DNA from: Pseudomonadaceae bacterium SI-3
GTDB lineage: Bacteria > Pseudomonadota > Gammaproteobacteria > Pseudomonadales > Pseudomonadaceae
Assembly (NCBI GenBank): GCA_004010935.1
Contig: CP026511.1
Location: 1,550,001 to 1,614,000, forward strand
Direction of reading: 5' to 3'
DNA: 64,000 bases
Position numbers and translations under genes: made by a program. Shown here piece after piece: positions 37,582-46,519 of the stretch (position 1 is the stretch's first letter; each line of letters begins with the position of its first letter). A model generated the notes under the pieces. It made no database searches. It had not been told where the DNA came from and saw only the letters and a list, made by a program, of their open reading frames with translations.

Positions 37582-39945
37582 ATGGACAAGAAGTCTTTAT
37601 CCGAACGGGACATCTGCAGCAAATTCATCTCCCCGGCCGTTGCGATGGCGGGATGGGACATGCAGAAACAAGTCCGTGAGGAAGTCAGCTTCACCAAAGG
37701 GCGCATCATCGTGCGCGGCAAGCTGCATAGCCGCGGAGAATCACGCCGAGCTGACTATATTCTTTACCACCAGACCAACCTGCCGATCGCGGTTATTGAG
37801 GCGAAGGACAACAAGCACTCCCTGGGCTCGGGTATGCAGCAGGCGCTGGGATATGCCGAAGCGCTGGACGTGCCCTTCGTGTTCTCCAGTAACGGCGATG
37901 GCTTTTTGTTCCATGACCGCAGCGGCACGGGGGATCAGGTCGAAACGGAGCTGAAGCTCGGCCAGTTCCCAAGTCCCGCCGAACTATGGCAGCGCTATTG
38001 CCGCTGGAAGGGGCTGGAAGGCGATGCCCGTCAGAAGGCCGAGGCGCCGTATTACGACGACGGCTCAGGGCGGATGCCGCGTTACTACCAGACCAACGCC
38101 ATCAACCGCACCGTTGAGGCCGTCGCTCGCGGGCAGGATCGCATTCTGTTGGTCATGGCTACCGGTACCGGCAAGACCTACACCGCCTTCCAGATTATCT
38201 GGCGGCTGTGGAAGTCGAAGCAGAAGAAACGCATCCTCTTTCTGGCCGACCGCAATATCCTCGTCGACCAGACCAAAAACAACGATTTCAAGCCCTTTGG
38301 CGCAGCGATGACCAAGATCGCCAAGCGGCAGATTGATACGTCCTACGAGATCTACCTATCGCTGTATCAGGCCGTGACCGGCGCCGAGGAAGAGCAGAAC
38401 GTCTACAAGCAGTTCTCCCGCGACTTCTTCGACCTGATCGTGATCGACGAATGCCACCGCGGCAGCGCAGCGGAGGATTCGGCCTGGCGCGAGATCTTCG
38501 AATACTTCTCCGGGGCTACTCACATCGGCCTTACGGCGACGCCGAAGGAGACCAAAGAGGTTTCCAGCATCACCTACTTCGGTGACCCGGTGTACAGCTA
38601 CACCTTGAAGCAAGGTATCGACGACGGCTTCCTCGCGCCCTACAAAGTGGTGCGCATCGACTTCGACAAGGACCTGCAAGGCTGGCGGCCGCCCAAGGGC
38701 ATGCTCGACAAGAACGGCGAGCTGATCGAAGACCGCATCTACAACCTCAAGGATATGGATCGCACCCTGGTGATCGAGGCGCGCACCCAGCTGGTAGCCC
38801 AGAAGGTCACCCAGTTCCTGAAAGCCACAGATCCATTCCAGAAGACCATAATTTTCTGTGACGACATCAATCACGCCGAGCGCATGCGTCAGGCGTTGGT
38901 AAATCTGAATCCGGAGCGCGTTGCCGAAAACCGCAAGTACGTTATGCGCATTACCGGGGATGATCAGGAAGGCAAGGCCGAACTGGATAACTTCATCGAC
39001 CCAGAGTCGCGCTACCCAGTCATCGCCACCACCAGCAAGCTGATGACAACCGGCGTCGATGCCCAAACGTGCAAGCTGGTGGTGCTCGATCAGCACATAA
39101 AATCCATGACCGAGTTCAAGCAGATCATCGGCCGCGGCACCCGCATCAACGAGGATTTTGGCAAATACTGGTTCACCATCATGGACTTCAAGAAGGCCAC
39201 TGAGCTGTTTGCCGATCCGGCATTCGATGGCGATCCCGTTGTGATCTACGCCCCCTCAGGCGATGAGCCTCCGGTCCCGCCTAATGACCTGCTGGAAGGT
39301 GACGGGATTACCGCAGGCGGCGAAGCCGAGGCTGGCGATCTGGAATTCACAGGTGATGATGGCGGTAAGAAACGCATCAAGTACGTCATCGACAGCATCC
39401 CGATCTACGTCATTGCCGAGCGCGTGCAGTACTACGGCCCGGACGGCCGGCTCATCACCGAGTCGCTGAACGACTACACCCGCACCTGTGTGCACAAGCA
39501 GTTTGCCTCGCTGGATGATTTTCTCCGGCGCTGGAGCGACGCGGAGCAGAAGAAGGCGATCATTGACGAGCTGGCTGCTCAGGGCGTGATGTGGGAAGCC
39601 CTGGCCGAAGAAGTGGAAAAGAAACAGGGCAAGCTGTTGGATCCGTTCGATCTGATCTGCCACGTCGCTTTCGACCAGCCTGCCCTGTCTCGTCGCGAGC
39701 GAGCCGACCAGGTAAAGAAGCGCAACTACTTCGCCAAATACTCCGGCGCTGCGCGTCAGGTGCTCGAGGCGTTGCTCGACAAGTACGCCGATACGGGTAT
39801 TGAGCACATTGAAGACATAAAGATCTTGCAGCTTGATCCTTTCAGTCAGTTAGGTGCGCCTGTCGAGCTGGTGAGGGCCTTTGGCGGAAAGCCTGGCTAT
39901 CAGCAAGCCATTCACGATCTAGAGGCTGAGTTGTATGGCTCTTGA
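37582..39945 (+). CDS. hsdR: Type I restriction enzyme R subunit (EcoEI type)
   Basis: A 787-residue motor-nuclease subunit. The N-terminal nuclease domain has Asp58 and Glu73-Ala-Lys75 in [20 protein letters not shown]. The helicase carries ATGTGKT (residues 193-199), DECH (Asp289), then GLTAT and the C-terminal QIIGRGTRI motif. The C-terminal region from about residue 610 resembles the EcoEI R C-terminal domain, which contacts the methylase. It heads a plus-strand defence operon; the 271 bases upstream should hold its promoter. Confidence 0.95.
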   Translation: MDKKSLSERDICSKFISPAVAMAGWDMQKQVREEVSFTKGRIIVRGKLHSRGESRRADYILYHQTNLPIAVIEAKDNKHSLGSGMQQALGYAEALDVPFVFSSNGDGFLFHDRSGTGDQVETELKLGQFPSPAELWQRYCRWKGLEGDARQKAEAPYYDDGSGRMPRYYQTNAINRTVEAVARGQDRILLVMATGTGKTYTAFQIIWRLWKSKQKKRILFLADRNILVDQTKNNDFKPFGAAMTKIAKRQIDTSYEIYLSLYQAVTGAEEEQNVYKQFSRDFFDLIVIDECHRGSAAEDSAWREIFEYFSGATHIGLTATPKETKEVSSITYFGDPVYSYTLKQGIDDGFLAPYKVVRIDFDKDLQGWRPPKGMLDKNGELIEDRIYNLKDMDRTLVIEARTQLVAQKVTQFLKATDPFQKTIIFCDDINHAERMRQALVNLNPERVAENRKYVMRITGDDQEGKAELDNFIDPESRYPVIATTSKLMTTGVDAQTCKLVVLDQHIKSMTEFKQIIGRGTRINEDFGKYWFTIMDFKKATELFADPAFDGDPVVIYAPSGDEPPVPPNDLLEGDGITAGGEAEAGDLEFTGDDGGKKRIKYVIDSIPIYVIAERVQYYGPDGRLITESLNDYTRTCVHKQFASLDDFLRRWSDAEQKKAIIDELAAQGVMWEALAEEVEKKQGKLLDPFDLICHVAFDQPALSRRERADQVKKRNYFAKYSGAARQVLEALLDKYADTGIEHIEDIKILQLDPFSQLGAPVELVRAFGGKPGYQQAIHDLEAELYGS

Positions 39946-40025
39946 TGCCTTCAGTCAGCCGTGCTGTGGGTAAGCGACAGCCCACTTAAAACGTAACCGA
40001 CTTGCAGCCTTCTTTGGAAATACAA

Positions 40026-41318
40026 ATGGCATCAGCGCCCAGAGGTTCCTCACTACGTGGAATTTCACCTCCCGGCACGGACGAATATGTCCGTGCGTTG
40101 CGTTCTATCGAGCAAGAAATAACAGCACTACAGCGTGACATGCTCATCGCGCACGCTCGCTTTCCCGGGCACGCATGCACGATGACGCAATTGGCTACCT
40201 TGGTAGGAAAAACCAGCTTTCAGGTAGCGAATAATCAATATGGACGATTAGGTGGCAAGCTCATCGCGGCACTGGGTATTCCAAGCCCGAAGTGGAAGGT
40301 TTATGCCATTGCTGGATTTGATGATGATCCCGAAACAGGGGAAAGCAGAGCCTGCATGTACCCAGAGGTTAAGGCAGCACTGCAGCAAATGGGATGGATA
40401 TCGGGCGAAGCGTCCAACGAAGCACCGCGTTTAAGCGAGCTGCAGTCAGTAGCAAAGCAAGCAGTACCGACCCCGGATGTCGGCATGCTTAGCATTAACG
40501 AAGTCATTACGACTTTGCAGCAGCGAGGGTTCACGAAACCTGCCCAATCGGGTCTCAAAGTGATCCGCCTGGATCATCCAGGCTTGGCGTCCCCTGTGTA
40601 CGTCAAGCAAAGCAGCAGTATCCACGCTCGCCTGCAAGCGCCTCTCGTGCTTCATCCACAATACGAGGCTGTCGTACTAAACCTGATATCGCAGCCCGGT
40701 ATCGCAAGGGGGCATACCCGCTACTACCACAACAGCAATCTGCGCGGCTTTCCAAAGCGGCGCAACGGAGGGGCAAGCGACATTGCCTATGGTGTGGATG
40801 TAGGGTTCCACAGCAGCGCGGCCTTGCTGGTGCTGGTGGACCAGTTACTAGGCGAGCCGCGGACGCTGGTTTCGAATACGGAGCACTTCGCTGAGTTAGC
40901 TCAGGTTCTACCAGAAGACATCGCGCTGACAGACACCGAACGCGACGCCTTGATCAAGGCGCGTGTCGGTCAAAGCGGCTATCGCGATGAACTGCTTGGG
41001 TATTGGGGCGGCTGTGCCGTCACCGACTGCTGCGTACCGATGCTGTTGCGCGCGTCACACATTAAACCTTGGCGCGTCGCCAGTGGGGCAGAGCGGCTCG
41101 ACCCGTTCAACGGGCTCCTGCTGACACCAAACCTCGACCTGGCTTTCGACCAGGGCCTGATCAGTTTCGACGACTTCGGGCAGATTCTCCTTGGCGAGGA
41201 CCTGGACCCAGACAGCGCTCGAGCGCTGAATATCACCTCCGACCTTCGCCTGCGCCAGATCGATGCGCGTCATCGTGAATACCTGGCCTGGCATCGTGAC
41301 AATCTGTTTAGGAAGTAA
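40026..41318 (+). CDS. HNH endonuclease in the hsd operon
   Basis: A 430-residue protein from ATG 40026 (a TTG 24 bases upstream is in frame). The C-terminal HNH_2-type domain is plain: RASHIKPWR, then DPFNGLLLTPNLDLAFDQGLISF, with upstream cysteine-containing GGCAVTDCC. The N-terminal 130 residues contain a helix-turn-helix-like segment (TMTQLATLVGKTSFQVANNQYGRLGGKL), seen in several HNH restriction proteins, and the middle resembles no domain that I know. It lies between hsdR and hsdM and ends 2 bases before hsdM, so it is probably an extra restriction enzyme carried within the type I operon. Confidence 0.8.
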   Translation: MASAPRGSSLRGISPPGTDEYVRALRSIEQEITALQRDMLIAHARFPGHACTMTQLATLVGKTSFQVANNQYGRLGGKLIAALGIPSPKWKVYAIAGFDDDPETGESRACMYPEVKAALQQMGWISGEASNEAPRLSELQSVAKQAVPTPDVGMLSINEVITTLQQRGFTKPAQSGLKVIRLDHPGLASPVYVKQSSSIHARLQAPLVLHPQYEAVVLNLISQPGIARGHTRYYHNSNLRGFPKRRNGGASDIAYGVDVGFHSSAALLVLVDQLLGEPRTLVSNTEHFAELAQVLPEDIALTDTERDALIKARVGQSGYRDELLGYWGGCAVTDCCVPMLLRASHIKPWRVASGAERLDPFNGLLLTPNLDLAFDQGLISFDDFGQILLGEDLDPDSARALNITSDLRLRQIDARHREYLAWHRDNLFRK

Positions 41319-41320
41319 GC

Positions 41321-42787
41321 ATGTCCATCAGCTCCACCATCAAATCCATCCAGGACATCATGCGCAAAGACGTGGGTGTCGACGGCGACGCCCAGCGCAT
41401 CGGCCAGCTGGTCTGGCTGCTGTTTCTCAAGATCTTCGATGACCGCGAGCTGGAATGGGAGTTGATGGACGACAACTACCGCTCGCCCATTCCTGAAAGC
41501 TGCCGCTGGCGCACCTGGGCTTCCGACCCGGAAGGCATGACGGGCGACGCGCTGAAGGACTTCATCGACAACAACCTGTTCCCCCAGCTACAGAACCTGC
41601 ATGAGTACAGCAACACGCCGTCGGCGTTCGTGGTGCGCAGCGTGTTCGAAGATGCCTACAACTACATGAAATCCGGCCAGCTGCTGCGCCAGGTGATCAA
41701 CAAGATCCAGCAGGGCGTGGACTTCAACAAGGCTCAGGAACGCCACGAGTTCGGCAATCTCTACGAACAGCTGCTGCGTGACCTGCAGAACGCCGGCAAC
41801 GCCGGGGAGTTCTACACCCCGCGCCCGGTCACCGAGTTCATGGTGCGCATGGTCGACCCCAAGCTCGACGAGAAGGTCATGGACCCGGCCTGCGGCACCG
41901 GCGGCTTTCTCACCTGCACCATCGAGCACAAGCGCAGCCGCTATGTAAAAACCGCAGAGGACGAGCGCACCCTGCAGGCAAGCATCTACGGTGTGGAGAA
42001 GAAGCCGCTGCCGCACCTGCTGGCCACCACCAACATGATCCTCCACGGCATCGAAGTGCCGAACCAGATCCGCCACGACAACACCCTGGCGCGTCCGCTG
42101 ATCAGCTGGGGGCCGAAGGAGCGTGTCGACTGCATCGTCGCCAACCCGCCGTTCGGCGGCATGGAAGAGGACGGTATCGAAACCAATTTCCCGGCCGCCT
42201 TCCGTACCCGTGAAACCGCTGACCTGTTCCTCGTACTGATCATGCACCTGCTGAAAGATGGCGGCCGCGCTGCGGTGGTGCTGCCCGATGGCTTCCTGTT
42301 CGGCGAAGGCATCAAAAGCCGCATCAAGGAAAAGCTGCTCACCGAGTGCAACCTGCACACCATCGTTCGCCTGCCCAACGGCGTATTCAACCCCTACACC
42401 GGCATCAAGACCAACCTGCTGTTCTTCACCAAAGGCACACCGACCAAAGAGGTGTGGTTCTACGAGCACCAGTACCCAGCCGGCGTGAAGAACTACTCCA
42501 AGACGCGCCCCATGCGCATAGAAGAGTTCGCCGTGGAAGAGGCGTGGTGGGGCAGTGAGGCCGATGGCTTTGCCGCACGCGTGGAAAACGAGTTCGCCTG
42601 GAAGGTCAGCCTGGATGAACTGAAAGCTCGCAACTGGAACCTCGACTGCAAGAACCCCCATGTCGGCGAGCAGATCAGCCACGACCCGGAACAGCTGCTG
42701 CGTGATTACGCGCAGCTGCAAGGCGAAATCAGCCAGCTGCGCGACCAGCTCAAGGCCGTGCTGGCCGAGGCGCTGGAGCGGCCATGA
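41321..42787 (+). CDS. hsdM: Type I restriction-modification DNA methylase M subunit
   Basis: A 488-residue N6-adenine methyltransferase. It has the N-terminal helical HsdM_N domain, motif I DPACGTGGF (Asp188) and catalytic motif IV NPPF (Asn275). It should methylate adenines at the site set by HsdS. Its stop overlaps the RhuM-Fic start by 4 bases. Confidence 0.97.
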   Translation: MSISSTIKSIQDIMRKDVGVDGDAQRIGQLVWLLFLKIFDDRELEWELMDDNYRSPIPESCRWRTWASDPEGMTGDALKDFIDNNLFPQLQNLHEYSNTPSAFVVRSVFEDAYNYMKSGQLLRQVINKIQQGVDFNKAQERHEFGNLYEQLLRDLQNAGNAGEFYTPRPVTEFMVRMVDPKLDEKVMDPACGTGGFLTCTIEHKRSRYVKTAEDERTLQASIYGVEKKPLPHLLATTNMILHGIEVPNQIRHDNTLARPLISWGPKERVDCIVANPPFGGMEEDGIETNFPAAFRTRETADLFLVLIMHLLKDGGRAAVVLPDGFLFGEGIKSRIKEKLLTECNLHTIVRLPNGVFNPYTGIKTNLLFFTKGTPTKEVWFYEHQYPAGVKNYSKTRPMRIEEFAVEEAWWGSEADGFAARVENEFAWKVSLDELKARNWNLDCKNPHVGEQISHDPEQLLRDYAQLQGEISQLRDQLKAVLAEALERP

Positions 42788-43752
42788 GCGACGTCGCCAT
42801 CTACGAAAGTGCCAGCGGCCAGATCGCCGTCACCGTCGAGCACGACAGCGTATGGTTGCGCCAGGAGCAACTGGCCGAGCTGTTCGGCCGTGACCGCACC
42901 GTGATCGGCCGGCATATCCGCAACATCTTTGAAGAGGGTGAGCTGGAGCGTGAAAGCAATGTGCAAAATCTGCACATTGCTGGCTCCGACAAGCCGGTGG
43001 CCTTTTACAACCTCGACGTGATCATCTCCCTCGGCTACCGGGTGAAGTCTCGTGAAGGTACACGCTTTCGCCAGTGGGCCAATCAGGTACTCAAGCAGCA
43101 CCTGACCCGCGGCTACAGTCTCAACCGCGAACGTTTCGAGGCCAACGCCCGCGAACTGGAAGCGGCGCTGGAACTGGTGCGCAAGGCCGCTCGCACGCCC
43201 GAACTGGGCGAAGCCGGCGGGCGTGGGCTGGTGGAAATCGTCAGCCGCTACACTCAGACCTTCCTCTGGCTGCAGCGCTACGACGAAGGCCTGCTCACCG
43301 AGCCCACCGGCAGCCCCGGCGGTGAATTGCCCGATGCAACCCAGGCGCGCCGACAGCTGGCCGAACTCAAAGCACAGCTGATGGCCCGTGGTGAAGCCAG
43401 CGACCTGTTCGCCCGCGAACGCGGCGATGGCCTGGCTGCATTGCTCGGTAACCTCGAACAAAGCGTTTTCGGCGAGCCGGCCTACCCGAGCCTGGAGAGC
43501 AAAGCGGCGCACCTGCTGTATTTCGTGGTCAAGAATCATCCCTTCGCCGATGGCAACAAACGCAGCGGCGCCTATCTCTTCGTCGACTTCCTGCACCGCA
43601 ACGGCCGCCTGCTCGATGCTGAGGGCAATGCCGTGATCAATGACACCGGTCTGGCAGCCCTGACCCTGCTCGTCGCCGAATCCGCCCCCCCACAGAAAGA
43701 CACCCTGATCCGCCTGATCATGAACATGCTTGCCCCGGAAAATCGCCCATGA
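42784..43752 (+). CDS. RhuM-Fic fusion protein in hsd operon
   Basis: A 322-residue protein with an N-terminal RhuM/virulence-type domain (residues 1-110: SGQIAVTVEHDSVWLRQEQLAELFGRDRTVIGRHIRNIFEEGE, LGYRVKSREGTRFRQWA) and a C-terminal Fic/Doc domain whose signature is HPFADGNKRSGAYL (His252). Fic enzymes transfer AMP or other nucleotides to proteins. It overlaps hsdM and hsdS by 4 bases each, so it is made together with the methylase. Its role is not established; it may regulate or guard the restriction system. No separate inhibitory antitoxin was seen. Confidence 0.88.
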   Translation: MSDVAIYESASGQIAVTVEHDSVWLRQEQLAELFGRDRTVIGRHIRNIFEEGELERESNVQNLHIAGSDKPVAFYNLDVIISLGYRVKSREGTRFRQWANQVLKQHLTRGYSLNRERFEANARELEAALELVRKAARTPELGEAGGRGLVEIVSRYTQTFLWLQRYDEGLLTEPTGSPGGELPDATQARRQLAELKAQLMARGEASDLFARERGDGLAALLGNLEQSVFGEPAYPSLESKAAHLLYFVVKNHPFADGNKRSGAYLFVDFLHRNGRLLDAEGNAVINDTGLAALTLLVAESAPPQKDTLIRLIMNMLAPENRP

Positions 43753-45371
43753 CCGCTCTGCTGACCGACAACCTGCCGCTGCTGGCCGGTGCACCTAATG
43801 GCATCAAAAAGCTGCGTGAGCTGATTCTGGAGCTGGCGGTGCGCGGCAAGTTGGTACCACAAGACCCGAATGATGAGCCGGCCAGTGAGTTACTAAAGCG
43901 GATTGCCGAGGAAAAAGCGCGCTTGGTGGCTGAGGGGAAGATCAAGAAGCAGAAGCCACTGGCTGAAATTGGCGAAGAGGAGAAGCCGTTTGACTTACCT
44001 ACCAACTGGGAGTGGGTTCGCATAGCCGCTGTTGGCCATGATTGGGGCCAGAAAACCCCGGACAAATCATTCACATATATCGACGTTGGTGCTGTTGATA
44101 ATGCCGCTGGAAGGATCAGTACCCCCCAAGTTCTAATGGCTGAGGGTGCGCCATCGCGAGCGCGTAAAGTAGTTCAGCCAGGAACAGTGATTTACTCAAC
44201 TATTCGACCATACCTTCTGAACGTTGCTGTGATTGACGAAGCATACGAGCAGGAACCAATTGCCAGCACTGCGTTCGCCATCATCCACCCCTACTTGGAG
44301 ATGCCTGCAAGATATTTTCTCTGGTATTTAAGAAGCCCGGTTTTTGTGAGGTACGTTGAGTCTGTACAAATGGGCATTGCGTACCCAGCCATCAATGACG
44401 GTCAGTTTTTCAGTGGACTAATTCCGCTTCCCCCACTCGCCGAACAACACCGCATCGTCGCCAAAGTCGATGAGCTGATGGCCCTCTGCGACCGTTTGGA
44501 AGCCCAGCAGGTCGATGCCAAAAGCGCCCACGCCCTTCTCATGCAGGCGCTGCTGCACAGCCTGACTCAGGCCGCCGATGCCGAAGACTTCGCCGCCAGC
44601 TGGCAGCGCCTGGCCGCGCATTTCCACACCCTGTTCACCACCGAATCCAGCATCGACGCCCTGAAGCAAACCCTGCTGCAACTGGCCGTGATGGGCAAAC
44701 TGGTACCGCAAGACCCCAATGATGAGCCAGCCAGTGAATTGCTTCAGCGCATAGCCGTGGAGCGGCTGGACAGGGAAGGCTCGCGCAGATCGAAAAGTCA
44801 GGTCGAACTTAGAGAAATCGACGGTTCGGAAAAAAAGTTCGAGCTTCCTGCAGGCTGGGAGTGGGTTCGACTTCAACAGATAGTTTCAGTCTCCTCTGGA
44901 GATGGTCTTGTATCTGCAAAAATGAATACCGAGGGCAGTGTCCCTGTCTATGGCGGTAATGGAGTTACTGGTCACCATGATAGACAGAACGTTGAAAAGG
45001 AAACCCTAGTTATCGGTCGCGTAGGTTACTACTGCGGATCCATACATCTAACGCCGGCGAGTGCTTGGGTTACGGATAATGCTCTGATTGTTAGATTTTC
45101 AGAGAGAAATATCGATAAGAGTTTTCTCTTTTGGCTCCTTAAAGGGACGAACCTTAAAGAGCAAGAAAATGCTACTGCGCAACCTGTAATTTCTGGTCGA
45201 AAGATATACCCCATCGTGTTAGCCATTCCCCCACTCGCGGAACAACGCCGGATTGTCGCCAAGCTCAACCAACTTATGGTCCTCTGCGACCAGTTAAAAA
45301 CCCGCCTGACCCAGGCTCGTCGACTCAACGAACAGCTGGCCACCGCATTGGTCGAGCAGGCCGTGGCCTAA
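43749..45371 (+). CDS. hsdS: Type I restriction-modification specificity subunit S
   Basis: A 540-residue DNA-recognition subunit with two target-recognition domains (about residues 75-235 and 350-490) and two conserved helical spacers. Each half opens LAVxGKLVPQDPNDEPASELL and closes PPLAEQxRIVAKxxxLMxLCDxL. The halves are visible as direct DNA repeats 849 bases apart. The recognition sequence cannot be predicted by eye. Confidence 0.95.
   Translation: MTALLTDNLPLLAGAPNGIKKLRELILELAVRGKLVPQDPNDEPASELLKRIAEEKARLVAEGKIKKQKPLAEIGEEEKPFDLPTNWEWVRIAAVGHDWGQKTPDKSFTYIDVGAVDNAAGRISTPQVLMAEGAPSRARKVVQPGTVIYSTIRPYLLNVAVIDEAYEQEPIASTAFAIIHPYLEMPARYFLWYLRSPVFVRYVESVQMGIAYPAINDGQFFSGLIPLPPLAEQHRIVAKVDELMALCDRLEAQQVDAKSAHALLMQALLHSLTQAADAEDFAASWQRLAAHFHTLFTTESSIDALKQTLLQLAVMGKLVPQDPNDEPASELLQRIAVERLDREGSRRSKSQVELREIDGSEKKFELPAGWEWVRLQQIVSVSSGDGLVSAKMNTEGSVPVYGGNGVTGHHDRQNVEKETLVIGRVGYYCGSIHLTPASAWVTDNALIVRFSERNIDKSFLFWLLKGTNLKEQENATAQPVISGRKIYPIVLAIPPLAEQRRIVAKLNQLMVLCDQLKTRLTQARRLNEQLATALVEQAVA
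43831..43906 (+). repeat. HsdS first conserved-region repeat (copy at 44680-44755)
   Basis: About 76 bases repeated 849 bases downstream at 44680-44755, encoding LAV(R/M)GKLVPQDPNDEPASELL. It can support recombination that swaps or duplicates target-recognition domains. A second pair, encoding PPLAEQ...LCD, lies at about 44430-44500 and 45228-45292. Confidence 0.8.
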
Positions 45372-45387
45372 ACGAAGGAGTGCAGGG

Positions 45388-46473
45388 ATGCCTATTCGCA
45401 CGCAAGTCTGGACTGTCGGCGCGCAGCCCGTAGCCCTCAAGGCGGCGCGGTTAGTCAGCGAGCAGTTGCTCGAGAATATGATCGTCGCAGCACCGGCATT
45501 GGTTTCGGAGGACTGGCTGCTGATCGGTCAGCAGGAAAGCACCGGCTATGGTGGTCGCATCGACCTGCTGGCGCTGGCGCCGGATGCCTCGCTCGTGCTG
45601 ATCGAACTCAAACGCGACCGCACCCCTCGCGAGGTGGTGGCACAGGCGCTGGACTATGCCGCCTGGGTCGAGCATCTTGAGGCGGACGAGATTGCCGCCA
45701 TTTATCAGCGCTTCAAGCCGCAGGGCGATCTGGCTGCTGATTTCCAGGCGCGTTTCGGGGCGCCGCTGGATATCGAGTCGCTCAATCAAAGCCATCAGAT
45801 CGTCATCGTTGCCGCCGAGCTGGATGCCAGCAGCGAGCGCATCGTCAGCTACCTCAGCGAGCGTGATATCGCGATCAATGTGCTGTGCTTCCAGGTGTTC
45901 CAGCTGGGCGAGCAGCAACTGATCAGCCGCGCCTGGCTGCTCGACCCTGCCGAAACGCCACAACCCACCGCAGTCGCCAAGCCCGGCACGACCAGCGAAC
46001 CCTGGAACGGCGAGTTCTACTGCTCCTTCGGCCACGGCCCGAGCCGCTCTTGGCCCGAGGCACGGCAGTTTGGCTTCATCTGCGGTGGTGGCGGCAGCTG
46101 GTACAGCAACAGCCTGAAGGTGCTCAGCCCTGGCGACCGTATCTGGGTCAACGTACCCGGTGCCGGATATGTCGGCGTTGCGCAGGTTACCGGCCATGCC
46201 ACCCCGGCCCTTGAGTTTCGTATTCCCTATCAGGGCAACGAGGTACCGGCACTGGAGCTGCTCAACGGCGCTAATTATCACCGCGATCTGGCCGATGACC
46301 CGGAACGTTGTGAGTACTTCTTGTCGGTGGAGTGGCTGTTCAGCCTGCCGCTGAACGAAGCCATCAAGGAAGTCGGCCTGTTCGGCAACCAGAACACTAT
46401 CTGCCGCCCAACCACCCCGAAGTGGCGCTGGACGGTGGACCGATTGAAAGAACGCTTCGGCGTGAAAGCCTGA
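45388..46473 (+). CDS. PD-(D/E)XK nuclease with C-terminal PUA/EVE-like domain
   Basis: A 361-residue protein. Residues 55-85 hold a PD-(D/E)XK core: GGRIDLLAL (Asp59) and LIELKRDRT (Glu73, Lys75), as in the DUF91/NucS-like nucleases. From about residue 205 the sequence changes to FGHGPSRSWPEARQFGFICGGGGSWYSNSLKVLSPGDRIWVNVPGAGYVGVAQVTG, a pattern like PUA-fold EVE/ASCH domains, which often read modified bases. A ribosome-binding site (AAGGAG) lies upstream and the gene follows hsdS after 16 bases. A modification-dependent restriction role is an inference. Confidence 0.72.
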   Translation: MPIRTQVWTVGAQPVALKAARLVSEQLLENMIVAAPALVSEDWLLIGQQESTGYGGRIDLLALAPDASLVLIELKRDRTPREVVAQALDYAAWVEHLEADEIAAIYQRFKPQGDLAADFQARFGAPLDIESLNQSHQIVIVAAELDASSERIVSYLSERDIAINVLCFQVFQLGEQQLISRAWLLDPAETPQPTAVAKPGTTSEPWNGEFYCSFGHGPSRSWPEARQFGFICGGGGSWYSNSLKVLSPGDRIWVNVPGAGYVGVAQVTGHATPALEFRIPYQGNEVPALELLNGANYHRDLADDPERCEYFLSVEWLFSLPLNEAIKEVGLFGNQNTICRPTTPKWRWTVDRLKERFGVKA

Positions 46474-46519
46474 TTCGCGAATTGCTTTGATCCCTCTGCT
46501 TTAAACGGACGCTTTGGTC

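Noticed and set aside
41588..42721. Minus-strand open frame of 377 codons opposite hsdM
   Set aside because: It mirrors hsdM codons (His/Val/Ala/Gln-rich) with no motif; a shadow frame.
42706..43794. Minus-strand open frame of 362 codons opposite the RhuM-Fic gene
   Set aside because: Shadow of the plus-strand gene; no signal or domain.
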